NCBI RefSeq assembly: GCF_002102345.1
Contig: NZ_LQPP01000037.1
Span: 1 to 64,000, forward strand
From: Mycolicibacterium peregrinum
GTDB taxonomy: Bacteria > Actinomycetota > Actinomycetes > Mycobacteriales > Mycobacteriaceae
Direction: 5' to 3'
Length of the DNA stretch: 64,000 bases
Under the pieces are notes generated by a model, which saw only the letters and a list, made by a program, of their open reading frames with translations, searched no databases and was not told where the DNA came from. Positions 1 to 7,173 of this stretch are shown here, in pieces (position 1 is the first letter of the stretch; every line of letters starts with the position of its first letter). The position numbers and the translations under genes were made by a program.

Positions 1-70
1 CGAGCATCCTCGATAACGCGCCACGGTGGTCCCATCCCCCTGGCAATCAGGTGGTCCCATCACCCTGGCA
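1..70 (+). mobile_element. Right end of an insertion element (IS21-like terminal repeats)
   Basis: Two 21-bp copies of a GGTGGTCCCATC-type sequence ending in CCTGGCA lie at 25-45 and 50-70, 25 bp apart, with one mismatch. Multiple terminal repeats ending in CA-3' are a habit of the IS21 family, so I read this as the right end of an element whose body lies to the left of the window. No transposase is visible, so the family assignment is tentative. The stop codon of the neighbouring minus-strand gene falls inside the inner repeat, which supports insertion into that gene. Confidence 0.45.
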
Positions 71-578
71 AGCGACACACCGCCGCCAACTCCTCGGCTG
101 CAGCCGGTGTGGCATGCGGGTTCTGCTGGGCGACCAACCGGCTCAGTGCGGCCGGGTCGGCACTGGGCGCTGGACCGACCGCCGCGGTCAAGTCGGGCTG
201 ACGGCGATAGAGGCCGGGCTGGGCCCCCTCCTTCAAGACGAGCACACCTGGCTCTACGCGGGACTGAGGGTAACTAGATTCCTCGACACAGGCCGGCCGC
301 TCGACGAGGTCAACTTCACGAAGGCCGGATCGGCTGGACCGCAGGACAATACCCGCGCGCTCGACCTCGAACTGCTTGGTAACGGCGGCAAGCTCGTCAT
401 ACAGCCCGCGATGGGACTGATTGTCGCCCGGGGATTTGCCATCCATGAGTAGCATCCCGCCGGCTCCGCGCGGCCCGAGGCTTCCCCTGAACTCGACGAC
501 GTCGACACCGCGCGGCGCGGACCGCAACTGCGCTTCCAGGGCGGGCAGCCAGGTGCTCAGATCACGCAGTGTGGCCAT
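60..578 (-). pseudogene. Hypothetical protein, C-terminus cut off by the IS end
   Basis: I do not recognise this protein family. The likely start is the ATG at 578 (protein begins MATLRDLSTWLPALEAQ). The frame runs about 172 residues and ends with Leu-Pro-Gly-stop, and these last codons are read from the terminal repeat of the insertion element at 50-70. The protein is therefore probably truncated and its true C-terminus replaced. It shows no membrane segment or catalytic motif that I can identify. It lies tail-first against the element and points away from the MerR gene at 786. Confidence 0.5.
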
Positions 579-630
579 TCGCCGGAGTCTAGAGGCCGAA
601 CCGACCTGCGATCCCACGTTCTTCCAATAC

Positions 631-687
631 CGAATGGCCAGTTAGCACACACATTTTCGAGATTTGCGTGAAACAACTGGCCATTCG
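631..687. repeat. 57-bp hairpin repeat, copy A
   Basis: Perfect 13-base inverted arms CGAATGGCCAGTT (631-643) and AACTGGCCATTCG (675-687) enclose a loop containing TTTTCG. The same 57-bp unit recurs at 1651-1707, and a diverged relative lies at 12608-12656. It could be a terminator for the leftward or rightward gene, or a small REP/MITE-like element. It lies between the truncated gene and the MerR promoter. Confidence 0.75.
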
Positions 688-747
688 CCCTGAGTGTCTG
701 CGAAATGCCGGGGTTGTCTGGTGCAGATACGCACGGGAAAGCCAGGC

Positions 748-778
748 TTGACTCTCACACCATGTGAGAGGGCACAGT
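748..778 (+). promoter_or_regulatory. MerR-type promoter/operator
   Basis: TTGACT (748-753) and CACAGT (773-778) are separated by exactly 19 bp. This is the stretched spacer that MerR-family activators require. The spacer contains a perfect 8-bp dyad, CTCTCACA (752-759) and TGTGAGAG (763-770), around CCA. The predicted transcription start falls at or near the GTG at 786, implying a leaderless mRNA and autoregulation. Confidence 0.7.
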
Positions 779-785
779 CGTAGCC

Positions 786-1619
786 GTGACCGACACCCCG
801 TCTTTGATATCGATCGGCAGGTTCTCCTCGCTGAGCCGTATCTCCGTTCGCATGCTGCGCCACTACGACACTCACGGTGTTCTGGTGCCCGCACAGGTGG
901 ACGCAATCAGTGGCTACCGCCGGTACGCCGCGGCGCAGCTGGCCGAAGCAGCCGCGATCCGGCGGCTCCGCGACATCGAGTTCGGCGTGTCCGCCATCGG
1001 AGCCCTGCTCGCCATTCGCGGCACCGCGGCGTTCGACGCAGCCCTCGCGGCCCAACGCATCGAACTGGTCGCGGCGGCCGAGAAGGCGAACGCGCGGCTC
1101 CGGCTCATCGACCATCTACTTTCCGAGAAGGAGCTCACCATGACAGACAGCGTCACCGAAGAGACCGTTCCCGCCCGCACGATCGCGTACCTGCGGGACA
1201 CCGTTCCGACCTACGCCGCTGAGGGGCAGCTGTGGGAGCGGTTAATGCCCGCCATCGCCGAGCAGGACATCACGCCGGGCATGTTGGGCGGATGCATCGA
1301 ACACGACGACGAGTTCCGCGAATCGGATGTCGACGAATCGGTGTTCGTCGAGGTTCCCGCCGACGCCACGGCCCGGGATCCACTGAGCGTGCTCGTTGTC
1401 CCCGCTCGACGGGCCGTGGTGGCCAGCGTCACGGGACCGTACGCCGAGGCGATCCCGCGGGCGCACGAGCTCATCGGCGCGTACATGGCCGAGCACGGGT
1501 TGACCCTGACGCGTACCGCTGACGACATCACGACACACCACTACAACGTGTACCTCGACGACCCGCGCGATGTACCCGAAGACCGCCTGCGGACAAAGGT
1601 GTACGTGCCGGTTCAGTAG
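786..1619 (+). CDS. MerR-family regulator with C-terminal GyrI-like ligand domain
   Basis: This 277-residue protein has an N-terminal MerR winged helix (ISIGRFSSLSRISVRMLRHYD, then the SGYRRY wing) at about residues 8-75, a dimerisation helix, and a C-terminal GyrI/effector-binding domain from about residue 130. This BmrR-like layout usually binds small hydrophobic ligands and activates a transporter or the regulator's own gene. No transporter lies next to it, so the target is unknown. The GTG start is set by the promoter at 748-778, which leaves almost no leader. The gene sits alone between two copies of a 57-bp hairpin repeat. Confidence 0.85.
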   Translation: MTDTPSLISIGRFSSLSRISVRMLRHYDTHGVLVPAQVDAISGYRRYAAAQLAEAAAIRRLRDIEFGVSAIGALLAIRGTAAFDAALAAQRIELVAAAEKANARLRLIDHLLSEKELTMTDSVTEETVPARTIAYLRDTVPTYAAEGQLWERLMPAIAEQDITPGMLGGCIEHDDEFRESDVDESVFVEVPADATARDPLSVLVVPARRAVVASVTGPYAEAIPRAHELIGAYMAEHGLTLTRTADDITTHHYNVYLDDPRDVPEDRLRTKVYVPVQ

Positions 1620-1650
1620 ACCGGCCTACCGGCCCACAGCCCTCTGATGC

Positions 1651-1707
1651 CGAATGGCCAGTTGTTGCACACCTTTTCGTGACTTGCGTGCAAAAACTGG
1701 CCATTCG
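1651..1707. repeat. 57-bp hairpin repeat, copy B
   Basis: The arms are the same as in the copy at 631-687 (CGAATGGCCAGTT and AACTGGCCATTCG). A further TTGCAC/GTGCAA pairing extends the stem to nearly 20 bp. The copy lies 30 bp after the MerR stop codon and just past the 3' end of the GIY-YIG gene, so it can act as a bidirectional terminator for this convergent pair. Confidence 0.75.
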
Positions 1708-1741
1708 ATCTGCGTGCATGGTGCTACGGCGCCATCCAGAC

Positions 1742-2521
1742 TTAATCTAATGTCCGCGGCGGCGGAGTCGCCCGATCATCGCGGCAGTGTTGGCACGTTT
1801 CCTTGAACACGCCCTTGTTTGTGTGATGACGCGTGTGAGCACTGCGCCGACTCGACGGCATCGGCCGGCCTTTCCGAGCTGCGGACATCTTGGCGCGCGT
1901 TTCTCCGCTCGCAGTACGCCCAAAGTTCGGATTTCCGGTGCCCTTCCGCATTTCGGAAAGGTTGGCCTTGGCCTCTTCCGACATCACGTGACCGAAACTG
2001 GGATGGTCAGCTCCGAACTTCCCGTAATTCGGATTGTCAGCGCCAACGTTGGTCCCCTTGCGCGCCGCGGACCATTTCGCTCGTTGCTCGACGGAGTGCT
2101 TCTGCTGATAGAACGGATTCTCCTCACCAAATCGACTGGGAACCTTGCGACCGGTCGATCGGATCCTCGCAGCCTCTCGCATCTCCGGCGTCCATTCCAC
2201 GCCCGTCGGTCCAAGGCCGCCGTCCGCCAGGTTCAACAACGAATGTCCCTCCTGCCGGAGAAGGACTATCCAGGCAATCTCGGCCTCACCAAGCTCGTCG
2301 AGTCCGTCCGCCCAGTCCAGTGGAACTGCAATGACGCTGTCGCGATCCTGCTTGCGTAGCCAGTCGTAAAATGGCGTCTTCCGCCCAGCGGCAGCGACTT
2401 TGAAGTGTTGCCGAAGCCGAACGTTCGCAGTTTTCGTCGTGAGACCTACATAGCGATACACAACCTCCGACCGGAGCCTGACACCGTAGATCAGTCCACC
2501 GGTCGGAGGTTCAGCGATCAC
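1742..2521 (-). CDS. GIY-YIG homing-endonuclease-like protein with NUMOD3 repeats
   Basis: This 259-residue protein has an N-terminal GIY-YIG nuclease core at about residues 9-100. It reads LIYGV and YRYVG in place of GIY and YIG, followed by an arginine (VRLRQH) and a downstream glutamate (GEAEIAWI) in the expected catalytic spacing. The C-terminal half carries at least three NUMOD3-like DNA-binding repeats (for example GNPNFGR, then ARKG) and ends with a CQHC motif that may bind zinc. It starts with GTG at 2521, only 26 bp after the nrdE stop and in the same direction. Its base composition looks more AT-rich than its neighbours. nrd genes are classic homing targets, so this is probably a free-standing homing endonuclease. 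Confidence 0.75.
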   Translation of the reverse strand: MIAEPPTGGLIYGVRLRSEVVYRYVGLTTKTANVRLRQHFKVAAAGRKTPFYDWLRKQDRDSVIAVPLDWADGLDELGEAEIAWIVLLRQEGHSLLNLADGGLGPTGVEWTPEMREAARIRSTGRKVPSRFGEENPFYQQKHSVEQRAKWSAARKGTNVGADNPNYGKFGADHPSFGHVMSEEAKANLSEMRKGTGNPNFGRTASGETRAKMSAARKGRPMPSSRRSAHTRHHTNKGVFKETCQHCRDDRATPPPRTLD

Positions 2522-2547
2522 GAAAAGCTGCCGTCAGCGACGCTTCG

Positions 2548-4716
2548 TCACAACATGCAGCTGACGCAGTTTTCAACCTCAGTGCCTTGCAGCGCCATCT
2601 GGCGCAACCGGATGTAGTAGAGCGTCTTGATTCCCTTGCGCCAGGCGTAGATCTGCGCCTTGTTGACCTCGCGGGTGGTGGCGGTGTCCTTGAAGAACAG
2701 CGTCAGGCTAAGCCCCTGGTCCACGTGCTGGGTGGCCGCGGCGTAGGTGTCGATGATCTTCTCGTACCCGATCTCATACGCATCCTGGTAGTACTCCAGG
2801 TTGTCGTTGGTCAGGTACGGCGCCGGGTAGTAGACCCGGCCGATCTTGCCTTCCTTACGGATCTCGATCTTGCTCGCCACCGGGTGGATCGACGACGTCG
2901 AGTGGTTGATGTACGAGATCGACCCGGTCGGCGGGACGGCCTGCAAGTTCTGGTTGTAGATGCCGTGCTTCTGCACCGACTCCTTCAACTGCTTCCAGTC
3001 GTCCTGCGTCGGGATGTGGATCTCCGCATCGGCGAAGATCTGCCGAACCTTGTCGGTCGCCGGCTCCCACACCTGAGCGGTGTACTTGTCGAAGAACTCC
3101 CCCGACGCGTATTTCGAGTCCTCGAACCCGCCGAAGCTCTTACCGCGTTCGATCGCAATGAGATTCGATGCCCGCAGCGCGTGGAACAGCACGGTGTAGA
3201 AGTAGATGTTGGTGAAGTCGATACCCTCTTCGGAGCCGTAGTGGATCCGCTCACGGGCCAGGTAGCCGTGCAGGTTCATCTGTCCCAGGCCGATCGCGTG
3301 CGAGCTGTTGTTGCCCTGCTCGATCGACGGCACCGACCAGATGTGGGTCTGATCGCTCACCGCGGTCAGCGCCCGGATCGCCACCTCGATGGACTGCGCG
3401 AAGTCCGGTGAATCCATCGTCTTGGCGATGTTCATCGACCCGAGGTTGCACGAGATGTCCTTGCCCACCTTGGAGTAGGACAGATCGTCGTTGAACTCCG
3501 AGGCCGTGGAGACCTGAAGGATCTCCGAGCACAGGTTGGAGTGGGTGATCTTGCCGGCGATCGGGTTGGCCCGGTTCACCGTGTCCTCGTACATGATGTA
3601 CGGGTAGCCCGACTCGAACTGCAGCTCGGCCAGCGTCTGGAAGAACTCGCGCGCCTTGATCTTCGTCTTGCGGATCCGCGCGTCGTCGACCATCTCGTAG
3701 TACTTCTCGGTCACCGAGATGTCGGCGAACGGAACGCCGTAGACCTTCTCGACGTCGTACGGCGAGAAGAGGTACATGTCCTCGTTCTTCTTGGCCAGCT
3801 CGAAGGTGATATCCGGGATCACGACACCGAGCGAGAGCGTCTTGATCCGGATCTTCTCGTCGGCGTTCTCGCGCTTGGTGTCGAGGAACCGATAGATGTC
3901 GGGGTGGTGTGCGTGGAGGTACACCGCACCGGCACCCTGGCGGGCGCCGAGCTGATTGGCGTAGGAGAACGAGTCCTCCAGCAGCTTCATGATCGGGATG
4001 ACGCCCGAGCTCTGGTTCTCGATGTTCTTGATCGGGGCGCCGTGCTCACGAATGTTGGTCAGCAGCAGGGCAACTCCACCACCGCGCTTGGACAGCTGCA
4101 GGGCCGAGTTGATCGAGCGACCGATGGACTCCATGTTGTCCTCGATGCGCAGCAGGAAGCAGGACACCGGCTCGCCGCGCTGCTTCTTACCCGAGTTGAG
4201 GAACGTGGGGGTGGCCGGCTGGAAGCGGCCGTCGATGATCTCGTCGACGAGCTTCTCGGCCAGCACCGTGTCACCGGCGGCCAGGGTCAGCGCCACCATG
4301 ACGACGCGATCTTCGAAACGCTCCAGGTAGCGCTTACCGTCGAAGGTCTTGAGCGTGTAGGAGGTGTAGTACTTGAACGCACCGAGGAAGGTGGGGAACC
4401 GGAACTTCTTGGCGTAGGCCCGATCGAGCAGGCTCTTGACGAAGTTGCGGCTGTACTGGTCGAGCACCTCGCGCTCGTAGTACTCCTTCTCGATCAGGTA
4501 ATCGAGCTTCTCGTCCTGACTGTGGAAGAACACCGTGTTCTGGTTGACGTGCTGCAGGAAGTACTCCCGCGCAGCCCGCACATCCTTGTCGAACTGAATC
4601 TTGCCGTCGGCGTCGTACAGATTCAGCATCGCGTTGAGCGCGTGGTAATCGGTCTCTCCGGGCAGGGTGTGCCCGGGAGCGGTTACAGGCTCTGCAGCTG
4701 TGACGGTTGGTGGCAC
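2548..4716 (-). CDS. nrdE: Ribonucleotide reductase class Ib, large subunit NrdE
   Basis: NrdE reduces ribonucleoside diphosphates to deoxyribonucleotides with NrdF, using NrdH as electron donor. The 722-residue protein closely matches M. tuberculosis NrdE as I remember it. Visible features are SCFLLRIEDNMESIGRS, the active-site NLCSEI segment, GKDISCNLGSMN, and the redox-active C-terminal tail ENCVSCML. The open frame extends further upstream, but I choose the GTG at 4716 because the protein then begins VPPTV like its orthologue and GGAAGGACC lies just upstream. It overlaps the end of nrdI by 34 bp. No intein is present, and no nrdF follows within the window. Confidence 0.97.
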   Translation of the reverse strand: MPPTVTAAEPVTAPGHTLPGETDYHALNAMLNLYDADGKIQFDKDVRAAREYFLQHVNQNTVFFHSQDEKLDYLIEKEYYEREVLDQYSRNFVKSLLDRAYAKKFRFPTFLGAFKYYTSYTLKTFDGKRYLERFEDRVVMVALTLAAGDTVLAEKLVDEIIDGRFQPATPTFLNSGKKQRGEPVSCFLLRIEDNMESIGRSINSALQLSKRGGGVALLLTNIREHGAPIKNIENQSSGVIPIMKLLEDSFSYANQLGARQGAGAVYLHAHHPDIYRFLDTKRENADEKIRIKTLSLGVVIPDITFELAKKNEDMYLFSPYDVEKVYGVPFADISVTEKYYEMVDDARIRKTKIKAREFFQTLAELQFESGYPYIMYEDTVNRANPIAGKITHSNLCSEILQVSTASEFNDDLSYSKVGKDISCNLGSMNIAKTMDSPDFAQSIEVAIRALTAVSDQTHIWSVPSIEQGNNSSHAIGLGQMNLHGYLARERIHYGSEEGIDFTNIYFYTVLFHALRASNLIAIERGKSFGGFEDSKYASGEFFDKYTAQVWEPATDKVRQIFADAEIHIPTQDDWKQLKESVQKHGIYNQNLQAVPPTGSISYINHSTSSIHPVASKIEIRKEGKIGRVYYPAPYLTNDNLEYYQDAYEIGYEKIIDTYAAATQHVDQGLSLTLFFKDTATTREVNKAQIYAWRKGIKTLYYIRLRQMALQGTEVENCVSCML

Positions 4717-5135
4717 GTCTGGTCCTTCCAAAAGTCTTTCAACCCCGCACGGACTGCTTCGACATCGTCCGGGGTTCCCATGAGTTCGAAGCGATAGAGG
4801 TACGGCACACCGCATTTGCGCGAGACGACATTGCCCGCGTACGCGAACTCCGCACCGAAGTTGTTGTTGCCCGCGGCGATGACGCCGCGGATCAACGACC
4901 GATTGTGTTCATTGTTCAGAAAGGCGATGACCTGCTTGGGGACGTAGCCACCGTTGTCGATATCGGGAGTGGCACGGCCGCCGCCGTAGGTGGGCAGGAC
5001 CAGAACGTAGGGCTCGTCCACCTCGATGCGGCCGTGCAGCGGGATTCGGGTGACGCGATCTTCGGGCCATCCCAGCTTCTGGACGAAGCGGTGGGTGTTC
5101 TCCGAGACGCTGGAGAAGTAGACGAGATGGCTCAT
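4683..5135 (-). CDS. nrdI: Flavodoxin-like NrdI, activator of class Ib ribonucleotide reductase
   Basis: NrdI is a small FMN protein that supplies the oxidant for assembling the dimanganese-tyrosyl cofactor of NrdF. The 150-residue protein starts MSHLVYFSSVSENTHRFVQ, the flavodoxin phosphate loop, and contains the flavin-loop segment VLPTYGGG and the GNNNFGAEF segment typical of the family. It sits between nrdH (40-bp gap) and nrdE (34-bp overlap), so translation of nrdI and nrdE is likely coupled. A GAGGA-type ribosome site precedes the ATG. Confidence 0.95.
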   Translation of the reverse strand: MSHLVYFSSVSENTHRFVQKLGWPEDRVTRIPLHGRIEVDEPYVLVLPTYGGGRATPDIDNGGYVPKQVIAFLNNEHNRSLIRGVIAAGNNNFGAEFAYAGNVVSRKCGVPYLYRFELMGTPDDVEAVRAGLKDFWKDQTCHQPSQLQSL

Positions 5136-5175
5136 CGTGTCCTCCGTCCTTCCCCCGTGGTGGTGATGCCTTCCG

Positions 5176-5415
5176 TTATGCGGTCGCCGCGACCGTGCTC
5201 AGTGCCTTGATCCGATCGGGACGGAAGCCCGACCAGTGGTCGTTACCGGCCACCACAACGGGGGCTTGCAGGTAACCGAGCGCCATGACGTAGTCACGGG
5301 CCTCGCTGTCGAGGGTGATGTCGACCTTCTCGAACTCGATGCCCTGCTTCTCCAACGCCTTGTAGGTGGCGTTGCACTGCACGCATGCGGGCTTGGTGTA
5401 CACGGTGACGGTCAT
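5176..5415 (-). CDS. nrdH: Glutaredoxin-like electron donor NrdH
   Basis: NrdH reduces the NrdE active-site disulfide and is itself reduced by thioredoxin reductase. The 79-residue protein has the redox motif CVQC near residue 11 in MTVTVYTKPACVQC, and the NrdH signature WSGFRPD near the C-terminus. It is the first gene of nrdHIE. Its ATG at 5415 follows an AAGAGGAG ribosome site after a leader of about 200 bases. The leader carries an A8 run on the plus strand (5445-5452), which reads as T8 in the message-sense strand. Confidence 0.96.
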   Translation of the reverse strand: MTVTVYTKPACVQCNATYKALEKQGIEFEKVDITLDSEARDYVMALGYLQAPVVVAGNDHWSGFRPDRIKALSTVAATA

Positions 5416-5627
5416 CTTCGGTACGGCTCCTCTTGCGGAAAGTGAAAAAAAATCGACAGGTGACTGGCAACTGATCGGGTCTTACGTTTCGCTTAAGTTC
5501 AGCGACCTTCGGGCCGCCAAAATTCCTGCCGGTCGAAGCCGCTCTCCGGCTGGTCTTGAAACCGACTCGGCCGGATTCGCTGCGCTCCGGCCGGCTCCCG
5601 AACTGTGGTGGCCTGTCGGTCTCACAG

Positions 5628-5675
5628 ACACTACACCTAGTGGCCGACAGTTCGAAGCCATACAACATGTTCTGA
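5628..5675 (-). promoter_or_regulatory. Candidate tandem NrdR boxes upstream of nrdH
   Basis: The plus strand reads ACACTACACCTAGTGG at 5628-5643, a good match to the NrdR box as I recall it. A weaker, partly palindromic relative, ATACAACATGTTCTGA, lies at 5660-5675. The start-to-start spacing of 32 bp is about three helical turns, the usual arrangement for the ATP/dATP-sensing repressor NrdR. On the minus strand a weak TTCGAA, 17 bp, TAGTGT promoter overlaps the first box. The rest of 5416-5834 shows no gene. Confidence 0.6.
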
Positions 5676-5834
5676 ATAACATTTCTGAAATTCCCTGGTC
5701 GTAAGCTTGCCAGCAACCACGTTCACGGCGTGTCGTGCCCGACTTGACAGACCGTGTCGCGCCACGCCCCTAGATGTACCACCAGCCACCGACAAGTCCG
5801 GCCGCCGTACAGCGCGAGACCCCCTAATAGCAAA

Positions 5835-5869
5835 GCCGCCGGCCGGGTCGGAACGACCCAGCCGGCGGC
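5835..5869 (-). terminator. Strong hairpin after the FMN reductase gene
   Basis: Sixteen-base arms GCCGCCGGCCGGGTCG (5835-5850) and CGACCCAGCCGGCGGC (5854-5869) have one mismatch and a 3-base loop. The hairpin lies 50 bp past the stop of the minus-strand FMN reductase gene and is followed in that direction by TTTGCTATT. It likely ends that transcript before the nrd promoter region. Confidence 0.7.
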
Positions 5870-5918
5870 AAGATTTTGCCGGAAAGCGGCGCAAACGGCA
5901 AAACGCGTAGACGACCCC

Positions 5919-6461
5919 TCAACCGACCTCGGTTGTGAGCTTGCTCACAATGTCGCGCAGCGTCTCTGCCACCTCGGCGTTCTCCCTGGGGTGCTTGCCG
6001 TCGAGCGACTTGGACGGCACCGACAGCTTCAGATCTTCGACCACGCGCGGCCCGGCGATGCCGAAGGATTTACGAGTCTCGTCGTGTGCCCACACACCGC
6101 CGTACTGCCCGAGCGCCGCTCCGACGACCGCCAGCGGCTTGTCCTTGAGCGCGCCGTTGCCGAACGGGCGCGACAGCCAATCGATGGCGTTTTTCAACAC
6201 ACCGGGGATGCTGCCGTTGTATTCGGGGGTGACGACGAGCGCGGCGTCGGCGTCGCCGGCCGCCGCCCGCAGGGCCACCACCGGCTCGGCCACCTCGGCG
6301 GTGTCGATGTCCTCGTTATAGAAGGGCAGCTCCCCCAGCCGATCAAAGATGCGCAGCTCCACTCCGTCGGGCGCCTGCTCCACCGCCAGTTCGGCGATCT
6401 GCCGGTTGACCGACGCCGCCCGCAAGCTCCCTACCAACACCAGCACCTTGATATCGGCCAT
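5919..6461 (-). CDS. NAD(P)H-dependent FMN reductase (Rv3054c-like)
   Basis: This is a 180-residue flavodoxin-fold reductase of the NADPH:FMN/quinone type. The phosphate-binding loop GSLRAASVNRQIAE lies near residue 11 and the family motif PEYNGSIPGVLKNAIDW near residue 80. It is expected to reduce quinones, FMN or azo compounds in the cytoplasm. The ATG at 6461 is preferred over the longer frame because AAAGGAG precedes it at good spacing. It is divergent from the tetR gene at 6549, with a palindrome between them, matching the Rv3054c-Rv3055 arrangement. Confidence 0.88.
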   Translation of the reverse strand: MADIKVLVLVGSLRAASVNRQIAELAVEQAPDGVELRIFDRLGELPFYNEDIDTAEVAEPVVALRAAAGDADAALVVTPEYNGSIPGVLKNAIDWLSRPFGNGALKDKPLAVVGAALGQYGGVWAHDETRKSFGIAGPRVVEDLKLSVPSKSLDGKHPRENAEVAETLRDIVSKLTTEVG

Positions 6462-6505
6462 GTTCACGCTCCTTTTGCTCGACTCGCTCGATTCTCGCAA
6501 CGATC

Positions 6506-6525
6506 AACCGGACTGTGGTCCGATT
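6506..6525. promoter_or_regulatory. Palindrome in the FMN reductase/tetR divergent promoter
   Basis: AACCGGAC, TGTG, GTCCGATT form an imperfect 20-bp dyad (one mismatched pair) midway between the two divergent start codons. It is a natural operator for the adjacent TetR protein and would allow control of both genes. Confidence 0.5.
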
Positions 6526-6548
6526 AATTCCGGCTGAGTTAAAGTTCA

Positions 6549-7169
6549 GTGGTGGCAGCCTCCGACCGCCCGACCCGGCTCATGGGCATCGACCCGGCGC
6601 CACAGGACCGCGGCCCAGGCCGTGTCGACGCCGCCCGGAACCGCGCCCTTATTCTCGACGCCGCGCGCCGGCTCATCGCCGAACGCGGCCCCGACGCGGT
6701 CAGTACCGACGATATCGCGGTCGAGGCCGGCGTCGGGAAAGGCACGGTGTTCCGCAGATTCGGAAGCCGTGCGGGTCTGATGATGGTGCTCCTCGACGAG
6801 GACGAGACCGCCGAGCAGGACGCCTTCATGTTCGGCCCACCTCCACTGGGCCCCGGCGCACCCCCGCTGGAACGGCTGCTGGCCTACGGCGCGGATCGCC
6901 TCCGGTTCGTCCACAGTCATCGGGCGCTGCTGTCCGACGCCATCCGCGATCCCGCGCTGCGCTTCTCCGGCCCGTTCACGCTGCACCGCACCCACGTCCG
7001 AATGCTGCTCGAAACCGCCGGCACCACAGGTGATCTCGATGCCCAAACTGACGCCCTGATCGCACTTCTGAACCCCGATTACCTGGAGCACCAACTGTCC
7101 GCCGGGCGGAGTCTCGACCACCTGACGACTGCCTGGCAGGACACCGCCCGCAAGTTGTGTGGCCACTAG
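6549..7169 (+). CDS. TetR/AcrR-family repressor (Rv3055-like)
   Basis: The 206-residue protein has a TetR helix-turn-helix at about residues 30-75 (ILDAARRLIAERG, then TDDIAVEAGVGKGTVFRRF). Its C-terminal ligand domain is unlike any I can assign to a ligand. The start is uncertain: GTG at 6549, GTG at 6552 and an ATG at 6582 are all in frame, and no strong ribosome site is visible, so a leaderless message is possible. It probably represses the divergent FMN reductase and its own operon with dinB2, whose start lies only 4 bp past its stop. Confidence 0.85.
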   Translation: MVAASDRPTRLMGIDPAPQDRGPGRVDAARNRALILDAARRLIAERGPDAVSTDDIAVEAGVGKGTVFRRFGSRAGLMMVLLDEDETAEQDAFMFGPPPLGPGAPPLERLLAYGADRLRFVHSHRALLSDAIRDPALRFSGPFTLHRTHVRMLLETAGTTGDLDAQTDALIALLNPDYLEHQLSAGRSLDHLTTAWQDTARKLCGH

Positions 7170-7173
7170 CGCC

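Noticed and set aside
3541..4797. 418-codon plus-strand frame opposite nrdE
   Set aside because: It is a shadow of the highly conserved nrdE frame and its translation has low-complexity Leu/Val/Asp/Arg content.
5645..5660. SOS (LexA) box near the nrd promoter
   Set aside because: Only TTCGAA is present; the paired half-site at LexA spacing is absent.
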